Origin: Chloroflexota bacterium
Lineage (GTDB): Bacteria > Chloroflexota > Anaerolineae > Anaerolineales > Anaerolineaceae
Length of the DNA stretch: 64,000 bases
Direction: 5' to 3'
NCBI GenBank assembly: GCA_021825925.1
Contig: JAKAFP010000001.1
Coordinates: forward strand, 310,001 to 374,000
Both the position numbers and the translations under genes were made by a program. The number at the start of each line of letters is the position of its first letter. Position 1 is the stretch's first letter. This document shows positions 25,979-34,009 of this stretch, piece after piece. Below the pieces are notes generated by a model that ran no database searches, had not been told where the DNA came from, and saw only the letters and a list, made by a program, of their open reading frames with translations.

Positions 25979-27256
25979 ATGAAGACTCATCCGTTGTTCC
26001 ATTCCTTAATCAACTTTAAGGGAAACGCAAGAGGTTGCGTGTATCCAGAGCCTTTGAATGCCATACCGGTAAACTTGTATGCGCCTTATGTTTCCGTTTT
26101 TATGCTCGCATTGGGGGTTACCGATGCTCAAATCGGATTGACGGTCAGTGTCAGTTGGGCCGTCCAGCTTGTTTTGGCCATTTTCAGCGGAACGATCACT
26201 GATAAACTTGGCCGCCGCAAGGCAACCTTGATCTTTGACCTGGTTTCTTACGTCATCCCGGCACTCATTTCAGCCGTGGCGCAGAACTTCTGGTATTTCT
26301 TGGGTGCGGCCATCTTCAGCAGCTTCATCCGCATACCGCAAAATTCGTGGATGTGTCTGGCGGTGGAAGACACGGACCCTGACCAGTTGATTGATGTTTT
26401 TTCTTGGGTGTATATTGCCGGGTTGCTTTCTGCATTTTTTGCCCCCATCGCCGGGGTCTTGATCAAGTCGCTGACACTCATCCCGGCCATGCGCATTTTG
26501 TATATTTTTGCAGCCATTTGTTTTACTGCCAAAGCTTTCATCACTTACAAGCTTACCAGCGAGACCAGGCAGGGCTTGATCCGTATGGAGGAGATGAAAG
26601 GGAAAAGCATCTTCACCGGTATGGGTGGTTATGGCAAGATCATTAAACAGGTTTTGCATACCCCCAAGACGCTCTACACCGCTGGTATCATGCTGATCAT
26701 GAGTATCTGTCTGATGATCAACAGTACCTTTTGGTCGGTGATCGTCACCGAAAAGATCAAAATCGCCGTCTACAACATTTCGATCTTTGCCTTTGTGCAC
26801 TCTGTGATCATGCTTTTCTTCTATTTTGTGGTTTCTCCGCGCCTGAAGAAGTTCCATTACAAAGTGCCCATGGTGTTGGGGTTTTGGGGATTCGCAGTCA
26901 GCCAGCTTCTGCTCATCCTGACCCCGGTCAATGGGTACTTTTTGCTCATCATCAGTATCGTGTTGGAAGGCTGCTGCCTGGCCACGTTGAATCCGCTCGT
27001 GGACAAGCTCATCGTTCTGACCATTGATGCGGAGGAACGGGCACGCATCCAATCCATCTTGTATGTGGCTGTGATCATCATCACTACCCCCTTTGGCTGG
27101 ATCGCAGGCAACCTTTCGGCCTTGAATAAAATGCTTCCTTTTATCTTGAACCTGATCCTGTTCATCACCGGCGGATTCCTGGCCTGGATGGCGGGAAAAG
27201 CCTCTGATGTTGACCGAAAAACGCCTCAGGTTTCAGAAACGGATTTGGTAAGTTAA
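25979..27256 (+). CDS. Major facilitator superfamily transporter
   Basis: The 425-residue protein has about twelve hydrophobic segments. GTITDKLGRRKATLIFD after the second helix is the MFS loop-2/3 signature (G-x-x-x-D-R/K-x-G-R-R). AAGGAA precedes the ATG at 25979; an earlier in-frame start lacks a ribosome site. As last gene of the alpha-glucoside operon it could import or export a sugar, but the sequence alone does not reveal the substrate. Confidence 0.88.
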   Translation: MKTHPLFHSLINFKGNARGCVYPEPLNAIPVNLYAPYVSVFMLALGVTDAQIGLTVSVSWAVQLVLAIFSGTITDKLGRRKATLIFDLVSYVIPALISAVAQNFWYFLGAAIFSSFIRIPQNSWMCLAVEDTDPDQLIDVFSWVYIAGLLSAFFAPIAGVLIKSLTLIPAMRILYIFAAICFTAKAFITYKLTSETRQGLIRMEEMKGKSIFTGMGGYGKIIKQVLHTPKTLYTAGIMLIMSICLMINSTFWSVIVTEKIKIAVYNISIFAFVHSVIMLFFYFVVSPRLKKFHYKVPMVLGFWGFAVSQLLLILTPVNGYFLLIISIVLEGCCLATLNPLVDKLIVLTIDAEERARIQSILYVAVIIITTPFGWIAGNLSALNKMLPFILNLILFITGGFLAWMAGKASDVDRKTPQVSETDLVS

Positions 27257-27294
27257 TGAACTACCGCCTAATAATCTGCGTGAGATGCAAAAGT

Positions 27295-27329
27295 AAAACC
27301 GAGTGAAGGTTATCCTTTACTCGGTTTTT
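27295..27329. terminator. Bidirectional terminator between convergent genes
   Basis: AAAACCGAGTGAAGG (27295-27309) pairs with 27314-27328 (one G-T pair) around a TTAT loop. A-rich and T-rich flanks on both sides suit termination of both the MFS gene (+) and the GT39-like gene (-). Confidence 0.8.
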
Positions 27330-27356
27330 GGTCCCTTCATTGAAGTGATGCGCATA

Positions 27357-28553
27357 TCAATTTGCGGGTTTCCTTATGGTTTTTTCTGTCAGTGATTTTG
27401 CAAGATTCATGATCAGTGAAATTCCTTGCGAGGATGATAGGCACAGCGGAACAATGATCAGCATGGTATATTGCGGCCATTTTGTACTCCAGATCAATAA
27501 AAACAAGAGGCCAGAAATTAACCATGAAAAATAAAGAGGGTGGTCCTTAAATAATTTAGGGAGGCCGATGATGGCGAGGATGAAGATCAGCGCGTCAAGT
27601 CTGAACAAGAACTCGTTGCCTCTGGAAGGCATGGGTTGAACCTCGCGATCCACAAAAGCCTGGACGGAATGTGAAAGCCATACCAGAGGTTGATAAAAGG
27701 GATAGCCTGCTTCTCTGACAGTCTCGCCATTTTTGTAATCAAGGCTAAAGGCCAGAGAGTACGAGAGCTTTTCAACCGGATTTGAATAGAGATACGGGTC
27801 CGACAGAACAAAGGTCGCGAGGGAGATCACGACAAACCCGGCCAATATTGCATATCTCTTAACCTCTTTTGGTTGGCAGCGAAAGATCCAGGCCGCAAAA
27901 AAGACTACGATGGCGATGCCCACGATCCCGTATTGATATTTACAAGCGGTAGCCGCCCCTAGGCAGACAGCAGCAAGTAGAATGAGCAGGAAATCCTTCC
28001 AATGCGGCTTGAAGCTGAGTTTTTCCTGTGTTCTCATCCATTTTGTGCCTTCATTAATAAGCATAACGGATGGCAAGGATAAAAAGATCGGAAGCGCCTC
28101 AAGGTAAACAATGCTCGTGTATTTGATGGCGATCGTATCCACGGCCAAAGCCAGAGCTGCCACTGGCGAGACCACTACTAAAAGGGCGACGGCCAGCGTT
28201 CCAAAGATCACCGAGACCAGGCGCAGCAGAAACAATCGAAATGGATCTGTGACCTGGATCAAGGGTTTCTGGAATATGAACTTTTGCCACACTTCTCCAG
28301 TGATATAGCCATCATTCGGCAGTATTGAAAGCACTGCGCCATAGGTGAGTTTTGCCAACGTTGGATGTTCGTAATTAAATTCTGCGGCTGATATGCTCTC
28401 GAGATGGTCTGTTTGGATGGCTTTGGCATAGTAACGTGCAGCAGTGTAGTAAACCGGCTCGTCATAATCGGTAGGGAGTTGAATGGCGGCGTAAAGGCGT
28501 AAACTTAATGCAAGAACGATGATAACAAATGCAAAAAAGATTTTCTTTTTCAT
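27357..28553 (-). CDS. GT39-like membrane glycosyltransferase
   Basis: The 398-residue polytopic protein starts with a membrane helix and then DYDEPVYY (residues 29-36), the acidic loop-1 motif of the GT-C/PMT superfamily (GT39/GT83), where the Asp/Glu pair is catalytic. FNYEHPTLAKLTYG is the matching second motif. About ten further helices follow. Such enzymes transfer sugars from polyprenyl-phosphate donors outside the membrane. A copy of the ROK2 operator overlaps its start of transcription, so its expression appears tied to alpha-glucoside use, which is unexpected for a cell-surface glycosyltransferase. Confidence 0.8.
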   Translation of the reverse strand: MKKKIFFAFVIIVLALSLRLYAAIQLPTDYDEPVYYTAARYYAKAIQTDHLESISAAEFNYEHPTLAKLTYGAVLSILPNDGYITGEVWQKFIFQKPLIQVTDPFRLFLLRLVSVIFGTLAVALLVVVSPVAALALAVDTIAIKYTSIVYLEALPIFLSLPSVMLINEGTKWMRTQEKLSFKPHWKDFLLILLAAVCLGAATACKYQYGIVGIAIVVFFAAWIFRCQPKEVKRYAILAGFVVISLATFVLSDPYLYSNPVEKLSYSLAFSLDYKNGETVREAGYPFYQPLVWLSHSVQAFVDREVQPMPSRGNEFLFRLDALIFILAIIGLPKLFKDHPLYFSWLISGLLFLLIWSTKWPQYTMLIIVPLCLSSSQGISLIMNLAKSLTEKTIRKPAN

Positions 28554-28606
28554 TCGACCTCAATGCTTAATTAGGGGTGGGAAATTGTCAATTTGAAAAA
28601 GCACTT

Positions 28607-28631
28607 AATTCATTGAATAAATTAAGTAATA
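28607..28631. promoter_or_regulatory. ROK2 operator-like repeat, copy 3
   Basis: AATTCATT, nine bases, AAGTAATA. It touches the -10 box of the minus-strand promoter of the GT39-like gene (one shared base at 28631), an ideal place for repression. Confidence 0.65.
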
Positions 28632-28658
28632 GTATACTCCAAAATCACCCTGTGTCAA
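28631..28658 (-). promoter_or_regulatory. Promoter of the GT39-like gene
   Basis: On the minus strand, TTGACA (28658-28653) and TATACT (28636-28631) are spaced by 16 bp. The ROK2 operator-like repeat follows directly. Confidence 0.75.
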
Positions 28659-28721
28659 TATTTATTACGTTTTGCAAACGTATTGAATGGGGTTCAGCGG
28701 AAAAGTTTGTTTGTCTGTATC

Positions 28722-28752
28722 AAAAATAACTCCCCCTGTTGAAAGGAGGAGT
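28722..28752 (-). terminator. Intrinsic terminator after manA
   Basis: On the minus strand the stem 28752-28744 / 28737-28729 (9 bp, one mismatch) is followed by TATTTTTG. It lies ~40 bases after the manA stop. Confidence 0.6.
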
Positions 28753-28790
28753 CTTGTGTAATCCAGAAGAGGGAGAGAGATATGGACCTC

Positions 28791-29732
28791 TTAACAATGA
28801 GAAAGCAAGGCTCGGCCTTTTTGTTCAAAGAACACATCAAATGGCGGGCATTCCGCCGGGATGAAAAGCGTTTCAAGCGGATTGAGCGTGAAGGACCAAT
28901 CGCTTCCTTTAATAGTGATGGTGGTGTCAATTGACGTGATGACCGCAAAAGACTCTCCCATGGTATTGATCTTCACACTGCTCTGCTCGCCTTGCAGCAA
29001 AGTTAATGAGAAATAACTGCAGACGGATAAAGTGGAGATGGGGGCAACTTTGACTTTCTCGTCCAAGGGTTTGACCTCACCCTTCTCTTGGGGGTTCAAT
29101 ACCTCAATGGATTCAGCAATGTGCAGTTTTCTGCCGCCGTCCATGGGGCGATCCCAATCATAAACGCGGTAGGTGAGGTCTGAGTTTTGTTGAACCTCAT
29201 AAAGCAGCAATCCAGGCCCGAGAGCGTGGATGGTGCCCGGTGCGATAAAGATCGTGTCCCCGGATCTTACCGATCGGCGTTCCACCAGGTCCAGCATTTC
29301 TTTTTTGCCAGCTGCTAATTGAATGTCCTTATGGCTGACGTTGGGTTTAAACCCGCTGATCAACTGTGCTTGATCTTCTGCTTCGATGATAAACCAGGCT
29401 TCTGTTTTACCAAATTGATTAGGTCCGGCCAGCTTTTTGGCGTGTTCGTTGTTAGGGTGCACCTGCAAAGACAACCAATCAGCGCAATCCAGCAGCTTGA
29501 TCAATAATGGGAAGCGTCTTCCCGTGCGCTGCACCACTTTGGATCCCAACAGCGCGATTCCTTCAAATTCAACCACCTTGGCAAGTGTTTTTCCAAGGTA
29601 CGGCCCTTCAGAAACCACATCTTCTTCGTGAACGATCCAGGCTTCCGCAGTTCGTTCGGCTTGCGGACGCAGTTTCTTTCCCCCCCAGACGTAATCTTTA
29701 TAGTTGGGGGTCAATTTAAACGGGAGGAGCAT
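28791..29732 (-). CDS. manA: Mannose-6-phosphate isomerase, class I
   Basis: The 313-residue zinc enzyme interconverts mannose-6-phosphate and fructose-6-phosphate. Metal-ligand segments of the cupin core are visible: QVHPNNEHA, GKTEAWFI and APGTIHALG. It is the short form typical of Gram-positives and Chloroflexota. The ATG at 29732 follows AGGTGA with good spacing; a GTG at 29741 would overlap that site. It stands alone between terminators, on the strand opposite the alpha-glucoside operon. A match to half of the ROK2 operator (AATTACTT) lies upstream near 29756, too weak to call. Confidence 0.92.
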   Translation of the reverse strand: MLLPFKLTPNYKDYVWGGKKLRPQAERTAEAWIVHEEDVVSEGPYLGKTLAKVVEFEGIALLGSKVVQRTGRRFPLLIKLLDCADWLSLQVHPNNEHAKKLAGPNQFGKTEAWFIIEAEDQAQLISGFKPNVSHKDIQLAAGKKEMLDLVERRSVRSGDTIFIAPGTIHALGPGLLLYEVQQNSDLTYRVYDWDRPMDGGRKLHIAESIEVLNPQEKGEVKPLDEKVKVAPISTLSVCSYFSLTLLQGEQSSVKINTMGESFAVITSIDTTITIKGSDWSFTLNPLETLFIPAECPPFDVFFEQKGRALLSHC

Positions 29733-29850
29733 GCGATTCACCTGTGAATTATGAAATAATTACTTTTTATTGAGATTCGTCAAACAAAAAACCTCAACAA
29801 CGCTACCAGTAATTATAACCTTATAGATTTGCGGGGACAAATAAACTCAA

Positions 29851-29886
29851 GACCACAAGGGGTGATGTCACAATGCCCTTGTGGTC
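29851..29886 (-). terminator. Terminator of the CoA-transferase/ferredoxin operon
   Basis: GACCACAAGGG (29851-29861) pairs with CCCTTGTGGTC (29876-29886). On the minus strand it follows the ferredoxin gene and is followed by a moderately T-rich stretch (TTGAGTTTATTTG). Confidence 0.65.
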
Positions 29887-29962
29887 TCTTGCCGTACCAA
29901 CCTGTATTCTGGAGGAAAGGAGAAAACTTCGATAGGTAGACCGGATTATGAGACCATTATTG

Positions 29963-30154
29963 TTATGGTTTTTGCTGATCCTCATCCACAAAAATGATTG
30001 CATCTGAGGGGCAGTTCCTTTTGCATGTACCGCATTCGACGCAAATTTCGACATCAATCATGGCTTGTGTTTCGCCCTCTTTAATGGCATCGGATTCACA
30101 TCCGCTGATACAAGCGCCGCAGAGTATGCATTCACTGGTTACAACGTAGGGCAT
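29963..30154 (-). CDS. 2[4Fe-4S] ferredoxin
   Basis: This 63-residue protein has two complete cluster motifs: Cys9-Cys12-Cys15-Cys19 and Cys38-Cys41-Cys44-Cys48, the second ending in the usual Cys-Pro. It carries electrons between oxidoreductases in the cytoplasm. It is the last gene of the nitroreductase/CoA-transferase operon, 26 bases after the CoA-transferase B gene. An aldehyde ferredoxin oxidoreductase at 58259, which appears to be under the same operator type, is a possible partner. Confidence 0.92.
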   Translation of the reverse strand: MPYVVTSECILCGACISGCESDAIKEGETQAMIDVEICVECGTCKRNCPSDAIIFVDEDQQKP

Positions 30155-30180
30155 GGTGTCAGGTATCCTTTCGCAGTACT

Positions 30181-30945
30181 TTATCCAAGGTATATCTTGC
30201 CGGGATCAATTTCTTCTCTGATGATCTTCAATTGTTCAATGGACGGTGGCTCGGTGAATGGTATTTTTTCTTGAAGCACCGGTTCAAACCCCATGGTGTT
30301 GACCACATCATCAAGGGTGTTGCCGGGATGGATCGAAAGCAGCATCATTTTTTTGGAGTCTGGATCGAACCCTAAAATAGCCTTGTCCGTGATCACCCGG
30401 CTCGGACCGCCGCATAATCCGGCTTGCTTTCGGCTCTCGCTTCCATGCAGGTAGCCCGGACTGGTGATGAAGGAGATGGTCTTGCGCAGCTTTCGGGCTT
30501 CATGGCGCATGATGATGATCGTGCTTTTAGCGTTGGAGGCGATATCATTGGCGCCGCCGCTGCCGATCATGTGCTTGAATTGTCCTTTTGGATCGCCGAG
30601 CATGGTTGTGTTCAAATTGCCGTATTCATCTGCTTCAAGCCCACCCAAAAAACCGACATCCACTCTGCCGCGATGCAAAACGGAACCAAGAATGTCAACG
30701 AAACTGCTGAGGACCTTGGCGCGATACCAGACCCGGGGGTCTGCCAAACCCACGCCGCAGTCAACCGGTTCAGGGTCAATCACACCCAACTCGAAGAGGA
30801 TCGTCATGTTGTGAGCGTGAGTTTTCTTGGCGAGAAAGGAGGCGACCACGGGCAACCCCAGACCAACCGCCACAACCTGTGAATCGCGCAGTTCCCTGGC
30901 GCCTGCGACCGCCATTAATTCGTTAGGTGAATAATCAATGACCAT
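30181..30945 (-). CDS. CoA-transferase subunit B (glutaconate CoA-transferase type)
   Basis: The 254-residue subunit matches GctB of family I CoA-transferases. The Glu of ILFELGVI corresponds to the catalytic glutamate that forms the CoA thioester, and GLGLPVVASFLAK and MIGSGGANDIAS are family marks. With subunit A it would move CoA from acetyl-CoA or another donor to a carboxylic acid. GGGAG precedes the ATG. In other bacteria such pairs activate glutaconate, 3-oxoacids or steroid/aromatic side products; the substrate here is unknown. Confidence 0.88.
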   Translation of the reverse strand: MVIDYSPNELMAVAGARELRDSQVVAVGLGLPVVASFLAKKTHAHNMTILFELGVIDPEPVDCGVGLADPRVWYRAKVLSSFVDILGSVLHRGRVDVGFLGGLEADEYGNLNTTMLGDPKGQFKHMIGSGGANDIASNAKSTIIIMRHEARKLRKTISFITSPGYLHGSESRKQAGLCGGPSRVITDKAILGFDPDSKKMMLLSIHPGNTLDDVVNTMGFEPVLQEKIPFTEPPSIEQLKIIREEIDPGKIYLG

Positions 30946-30960
30946 AATGGCTCCCTGCTC

Positions 30961-31857
30961 CTAATAACCCTTGAGAGAATCGGCGCGTAAAGTGGAAAGT
31001 TTTTGAACGCCCACTTTATCGAGGAACTGCCAGTGATCCTTGCACGAAAAGACGTAATCTTTCAGGTACTGATCGAATTTTTCTTTTGAGCAGGAGGATT
31101 CAACATACAACTTCATGTGGTCGGAATCGTAGTCGTATTCGCGGTAGACAGAAGTTGGATAAGCGCCGAAAGGCTGTTCCACAACATGCGACACGAAGAG
31201 TCCGGGGATGCAAGTGTTTTCAGGGTGTTGTCGGATGATCTCGGTGGAAACGATATGCTCCGCGATGAGGATGGTCCGTTCGCTGGCTTTGACCTGTTCG
31301 CAGTTATCCCATTTGGGACCCAGGATCCAGGCATTGCCTTCTTCATCCGCCACTTGCACATGCATGACCGCCACATCGGGGATCAGCGGCTTCAATACCA
31401 GCCAATCCTTGCCTGTGAAGGGATCATCCACGGAGGCGATATCTGTGCTCTCCTTCTGCTTCAACTGGTTAAGCAGGTCGGATCCCATCAAGGAGCGGAT
31501 CGGAATGAATGGAAGGCCAAGTGCTCCCGCCAGGTAACGAAAAGCAACTGAAAGGCTGCTGTATTCATCCGCGTTGAGGGTGCCGTTTTCGATGCCGCGA
31601 TTGATGTTGGCAAGCCGGCCAAAACGGTCAAGCGAACCGCCGCCGTAGATGATCTTGTTGACCAGACCAGCGCCGACCAGCATATCGGCATCCATGGCGC
31701 CTACGCATTGTGAGAGTGTCAGGTCTTTGATTTGCTGCCGGATGACTTCATGAGCAAAAGCCATTGCACAGCGGGTGATGGCAAACCCGGGAAGTGAAAT
31801 ATGGGCGCCAGGTTTCAGGGTCGCAACTGCTTCAGACATTGAGCATAGTTTTGACAT
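30961..31857 (-). CDS. CoA-transferase subunit A (glutaconate CoA-transferase type)
   Basis: The 298-residue subunit fits GctA: GAHISLPGFAITRCAMAF near the N-terminus and HVQVADEEGNAWILGP in the second half. The ATG at 31857 has AGGAAA five bases upstream; an ATG two codons earlier is too close to it. It is separated from the upstream gene by 9 bases and from subunit B by 15, so the subunits are made together. Confidence 0.88.
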   Translation of the reverse strand: MSKLCSMSEAVATLKPGAHISLPGFAITRCAMAFAHEVIRQQIKDLTLSQCVGAMDADMLVGAGLVNKIIYGGGSLDRFGRLANINRGIENGTLNADEYSSLSVAFRYLAGALGLPFIPIRSLMGSDLLNQLKQKESTDIASVDDPFTGKDWLVLKPLIPDVAVMHVQVADEEGNAWILGPKWDNCEQVKASERTILIAEHIVSTEIIRQHPENTCIPGLFVSHVVEQPFGAYPTSVYREYDYDSDHMKLYVESSCSKEKFDQYLKDYVFSCKDHWQFLDKVGVQKLSTLRADSLKGY

Positions 31858-31866
31858 GATCATTTC

Positions 31867-32331
31867 CTATCCGATGGAAGGGCGTTTTTCAAACAAAACG
31901 AGCAGTAATTGGCAGGCGCCGTTGACGATCTTGATCTCAGCAAGCTCAACCGGACGATCAAGTTTTTTCTCGATGGCAAGCACGATTAAGTTGGCAGGGA
32001 AGCAGGCCAGGGGTTCCACGCCTTTGGCCGCCAACTGTTGTTCCACGGTTTGGTGAATACACCCTTGGATGGATAAACGGAAGAGGCGGTCTTCGTTTGT
32101 GTAGTTGATTTTGCCAACGATCTTTTTTTCAACCAATACCTGTTCAATGGTCTGGATGATATCGTTGATCTCACTGGAGCTGATCTTGGGCAGGCAATTG
32201 GCATCAAAGAATTCCTTGCCTACCTTGGTCAGGCGGAATCTTGCACCTTTACCGCGTTCGTCCCAAAAGGCCTTTTCCAGTTCATAGATCAGGTGATTGG
32301 CATATTCAAGAGGGATCAATTCTGTGCTCAT
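31867..32331 (-). CDS. Unknown 154-residue protein, possibly V4R-like sensor or carrier
   Basis: I do not recognise this protein with certainty. It is mixed alpha/beta with Cys46, Cys91, Cys110 and Cys140. The C-terminal half (GCIHQTVEQQLAAKG, then EPLACFPANLIVLAI, then IKIVNGACQLLLVLF) recalls the cysteine-patterned C-terminus of V4R/4-vinyl-reductase-like small-ligand domains. The start ATG overlaps the nitroreductase stop by four bases (ATGA), so it is translationally coupled, and GGAGG precedes it. Being fixed between a nitroreductase and a CoA-transferase suggests a role with that acid substrate. This is inference only. Confidence 0.7.
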   Translation of the reverse strand: MSTELIPLEYANHLIYELEKAFWDERGKGARFRLTKVGKEFFDANCLPKISSSEINDIIQTIEQVLVEKKIVGKINYTNEDRLFRLSIQGCIHQTVEQQLAAKGVEPLACFPANLIVLAIEKKLDRPVELAEIKIVNGACQLLLVLFEKRPSIG

Positions 32332-33002
32332 TCTGCCTCCTTGTAGTAACTGTCTCCCCATTTTTCATTGAACACAATTTCACTCAGTGGAAGCCTGGGG
32401 CGGGGGCGGTGAAGACGTGTGGGATGTCCGATGGAGATGATGCTGATGGCTTTCATATTCTCAGGGATTGCGAGGAGTTCTTTGATCCTTTCCTCATCCC
32501 TGATATCAATACAAGGAGCGATCACCCAACAGGCTCCCAAATCTAACGCAGTCACCATTAGCAGAATATTTTCAATTGCTGCAGAAGTGTCGAAGGGCAG
32601 GTCCCAAACGTCTTTTTTGCCAATTACCACCAGGTTTACGGGGGCGTCTGCCATAAAGGCGGATACCTGGCCTGAAGTTAATTTTTCAAATGCAGCTTTC
32701 TTTTTGGCTTCGTCTTCAAGGTTTACAAATCGGTCCTGCATTTTGTGAGTCACAAATTCAGCGGTGAACCTGCGTCCGCTGCCGCCGCCAGCGATGGCGC
32801 CAAGCTTTTTGCGGGTGGTCTCATCCTTGACGATCACAAAGCGCCACGGTTGAGCGTTCTCACCTGATGGCGCCTGTCTGGCTGCTTCAAGGATTAGATT
32901 AAGGTCATTTTCCGAGACTTCATCCGCGGTAAATTCGCGTATGCTGCGCCGGTCTTGAATCACCTTAAGGGTTGCATCCACCAAGGAATAAGAATCTGGC
33001 AT
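32328..33002 (-). CDS. Nitroreductase family FMN oxidoreductase
   Basis: The 224-residue protein has the family hallmarks DRRSIREFTADEVS (FMN phosphate contact), AARQAPSGENAQPWRFVIV and GHPTRLHRPRP near the end. Nitroreductases are FMN-dependent NAD(P)H oxidoreductases with diverse substrates including enones and quinones. It is the first gene of a five-gene operon with a CoA-transferase and a ferredoxin, so a natural role in reducing an unsaturated acid or CoA ester is possible. Its promoter carries the three-part operator described at 33073. Confidence 0.9.
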   Translation of the reverse strand: MPDSYSLVDATLKVIQDRRSIREFTADEVSENDLNLILEAARQAPSGENAQPWRFVIVKDETTRKKLGAIAGGGSGRRFTAEFVTHKMQDRFVNLEDEAKKKAAFEKLTSGQVSAFMADAPVNLVVIGKKDVWDLPFDTSAAIENILLMVTALDLGACWVIAPCIDIRDEERIKELLAIPENMKAISIISIGHPTRLHRPRPRLPLSEIVFNEKWGDSYYKEAE

Positions 33003-33072
33003 GCTTACCTCTCCAAGTAAAAAATGAATTTGGATTGTGAACTTTATTAAATTGCCGTGTGCTTATCGTTAG

Positions 33073-33099
33073 ATAAAACACTATATCATAGAGTGATAC
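33073..33099. promoter_or_regulatory. Three-part IclR-type operator, site A
   Basis: Read on the + strand: half-sites ATAAAAC (33073-33079), ATATCAT (33083-33089) and GTGATAC (33093-33099), separated by ACT and AGA. On the minus strand it starts 4 bases after the -10 box of the nitroreductase operon. It also lies ~130 bases upstream of the IclR1 gene. Confidence 0.65.
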
Positions 33100-33103
33100 G
33101 AAT

Positions 33104-33132
33104 AGAGTAGCATTTTTAATACCCTTTGTCAA
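33104..33132 (-). promoter_or_regulatory. Promoter of the nitroreductase/CoA-transferase operon
   Basis: On the minus strand TTGACA (33132-33127) and TACTCT (33109-33104) are spaced by 17 bp, with operator site A immediately downstream. Confidence 0.7.
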
Positions 33133-33227
33133 TACTGACTTTTCTTATTTCATCAGGTGGAACAAATTTCTATTTGGATGTATACTAGGGCATTATTGAA
33201 AACCGATTAAAAAAAGGAAACAATAAA

Positions 33228-33995
33228 TTGAGCGAAGCCACCCGATCCGTAGACCGTGCCCTTGATATTCTTTTGTGTTTTTCGGCCAACACACCTGAAT
33301 TGAGTATGACTCAAATCTCCGAAAGAACTGCGATGAACAAAAGCACCGTTCATCGTTTATTGGCCACCCTTGAAGCCAAGCAATTTGTCGAAAGAGATCA
33401 AGTCACCAGTCTTTACCGGCCGGGAAAGCGTCTATTGCAAATGGCTTTCTTGACGCTTGAACGAAACAATCTGCGCAGCGTGGCAGCGCCATTCTTAAAA
33501 GCACTAAATGAAATGCATCGTGAAACCGTCACGCTCTCAATCATTGATGAGACGGATGTCGTTTACATTGATGTACTCGAAAGTCCGCAAGGGGTAAAAA
33601 TTGCGGCGAGACCAGGTCAAAGGCTGCCGGCTTTTTGTACTGCTTCTGGAAAAGTGATCATGGCCTACGAGACTGAAGAAGCACTCGAAAAGATCTATAA
33701 ACACGGATTTAAAGAATATACCAAATCCACCGTGCGCGACCCCCAGGTGATGAAGCACATCCTTGAATTGGTAAGAGAACGTGGTTTTGCCTATTCAGAA
33801 GAAGAATTTGAAGAAGGCATTAACGCGGTTGCTTCACCGATTCTGGATTCCAGAATGCAGCCTCTGGGTGCGATTGCAGTGGCCGGGCCTGCCTATCGGC
33901 TGCCCGTAAAAACACTGCTTGAAATTGGCCCTTCAGTGGTTGAGATCGCCAAGAAAATCACGGCTGAATACAAGATCACCAACTTGCACAGATAG
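33228..33995 (+). CDS. IclR family transcriptional regulator (IclR1)
   Basis: The 255-residue regulator has an N-terminal winged HTH (RSVDRALDILLCF, then MNKSTVHRLLATLE, about residues 5-60) and the C-terminal IclR effector domain (GQRLPAFCTASGKVIMA, GFAYSEEEFEEGINAVASPI). The start is TTG, with AAAAGGAAA at 33211-33219. IclR/KdgR-type proteins bind sites of the form TGAAAC-N3-GTTTCA and sense carboxylates. Operators of that form occur at six places in this window, one (site A) in the control region of this gene, so IclR1 is the best candidate for the whole regulon. Confidence 0.92.
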   Translation: MSEATRSVDRALDILLCFSANTPELSMTQISERTAMNKSTVHRLLATLEAKQFVERDQVTSLYRPGKRLLQMAFLTLERNNLRSVAAPFLKALNEMHRETVTLSIIDETDVVYIDVLESPQGVKIAARPGQRLPAFCTASGKVIMAYETEEALEKIYKHGFKEYTKSTVRDPQVMKHILELVRERGFAYSEEEFEEGINAVASPILDSRMQPLGAIAVAGPAYRLPVKTLLEIGPSVVEIAKKITAEYKITNLHR

Positions 33996-34009
33996 ATCCG
34001 ATTCGCAAA

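Noticed and set aside
26270..27052. 260-codon minus-strand frame within the MFS transporter gene
   Set aside because: His/Asp/Gln-rich shadow of hydrophobic codons on the other strand, with no recognisable domain.
29749..29775. Possible fourth ROK2 operator upstream of manA
   Set aside because: Only one arm (AATTACTT) matches; the second arm at the 9-bp distance does not.
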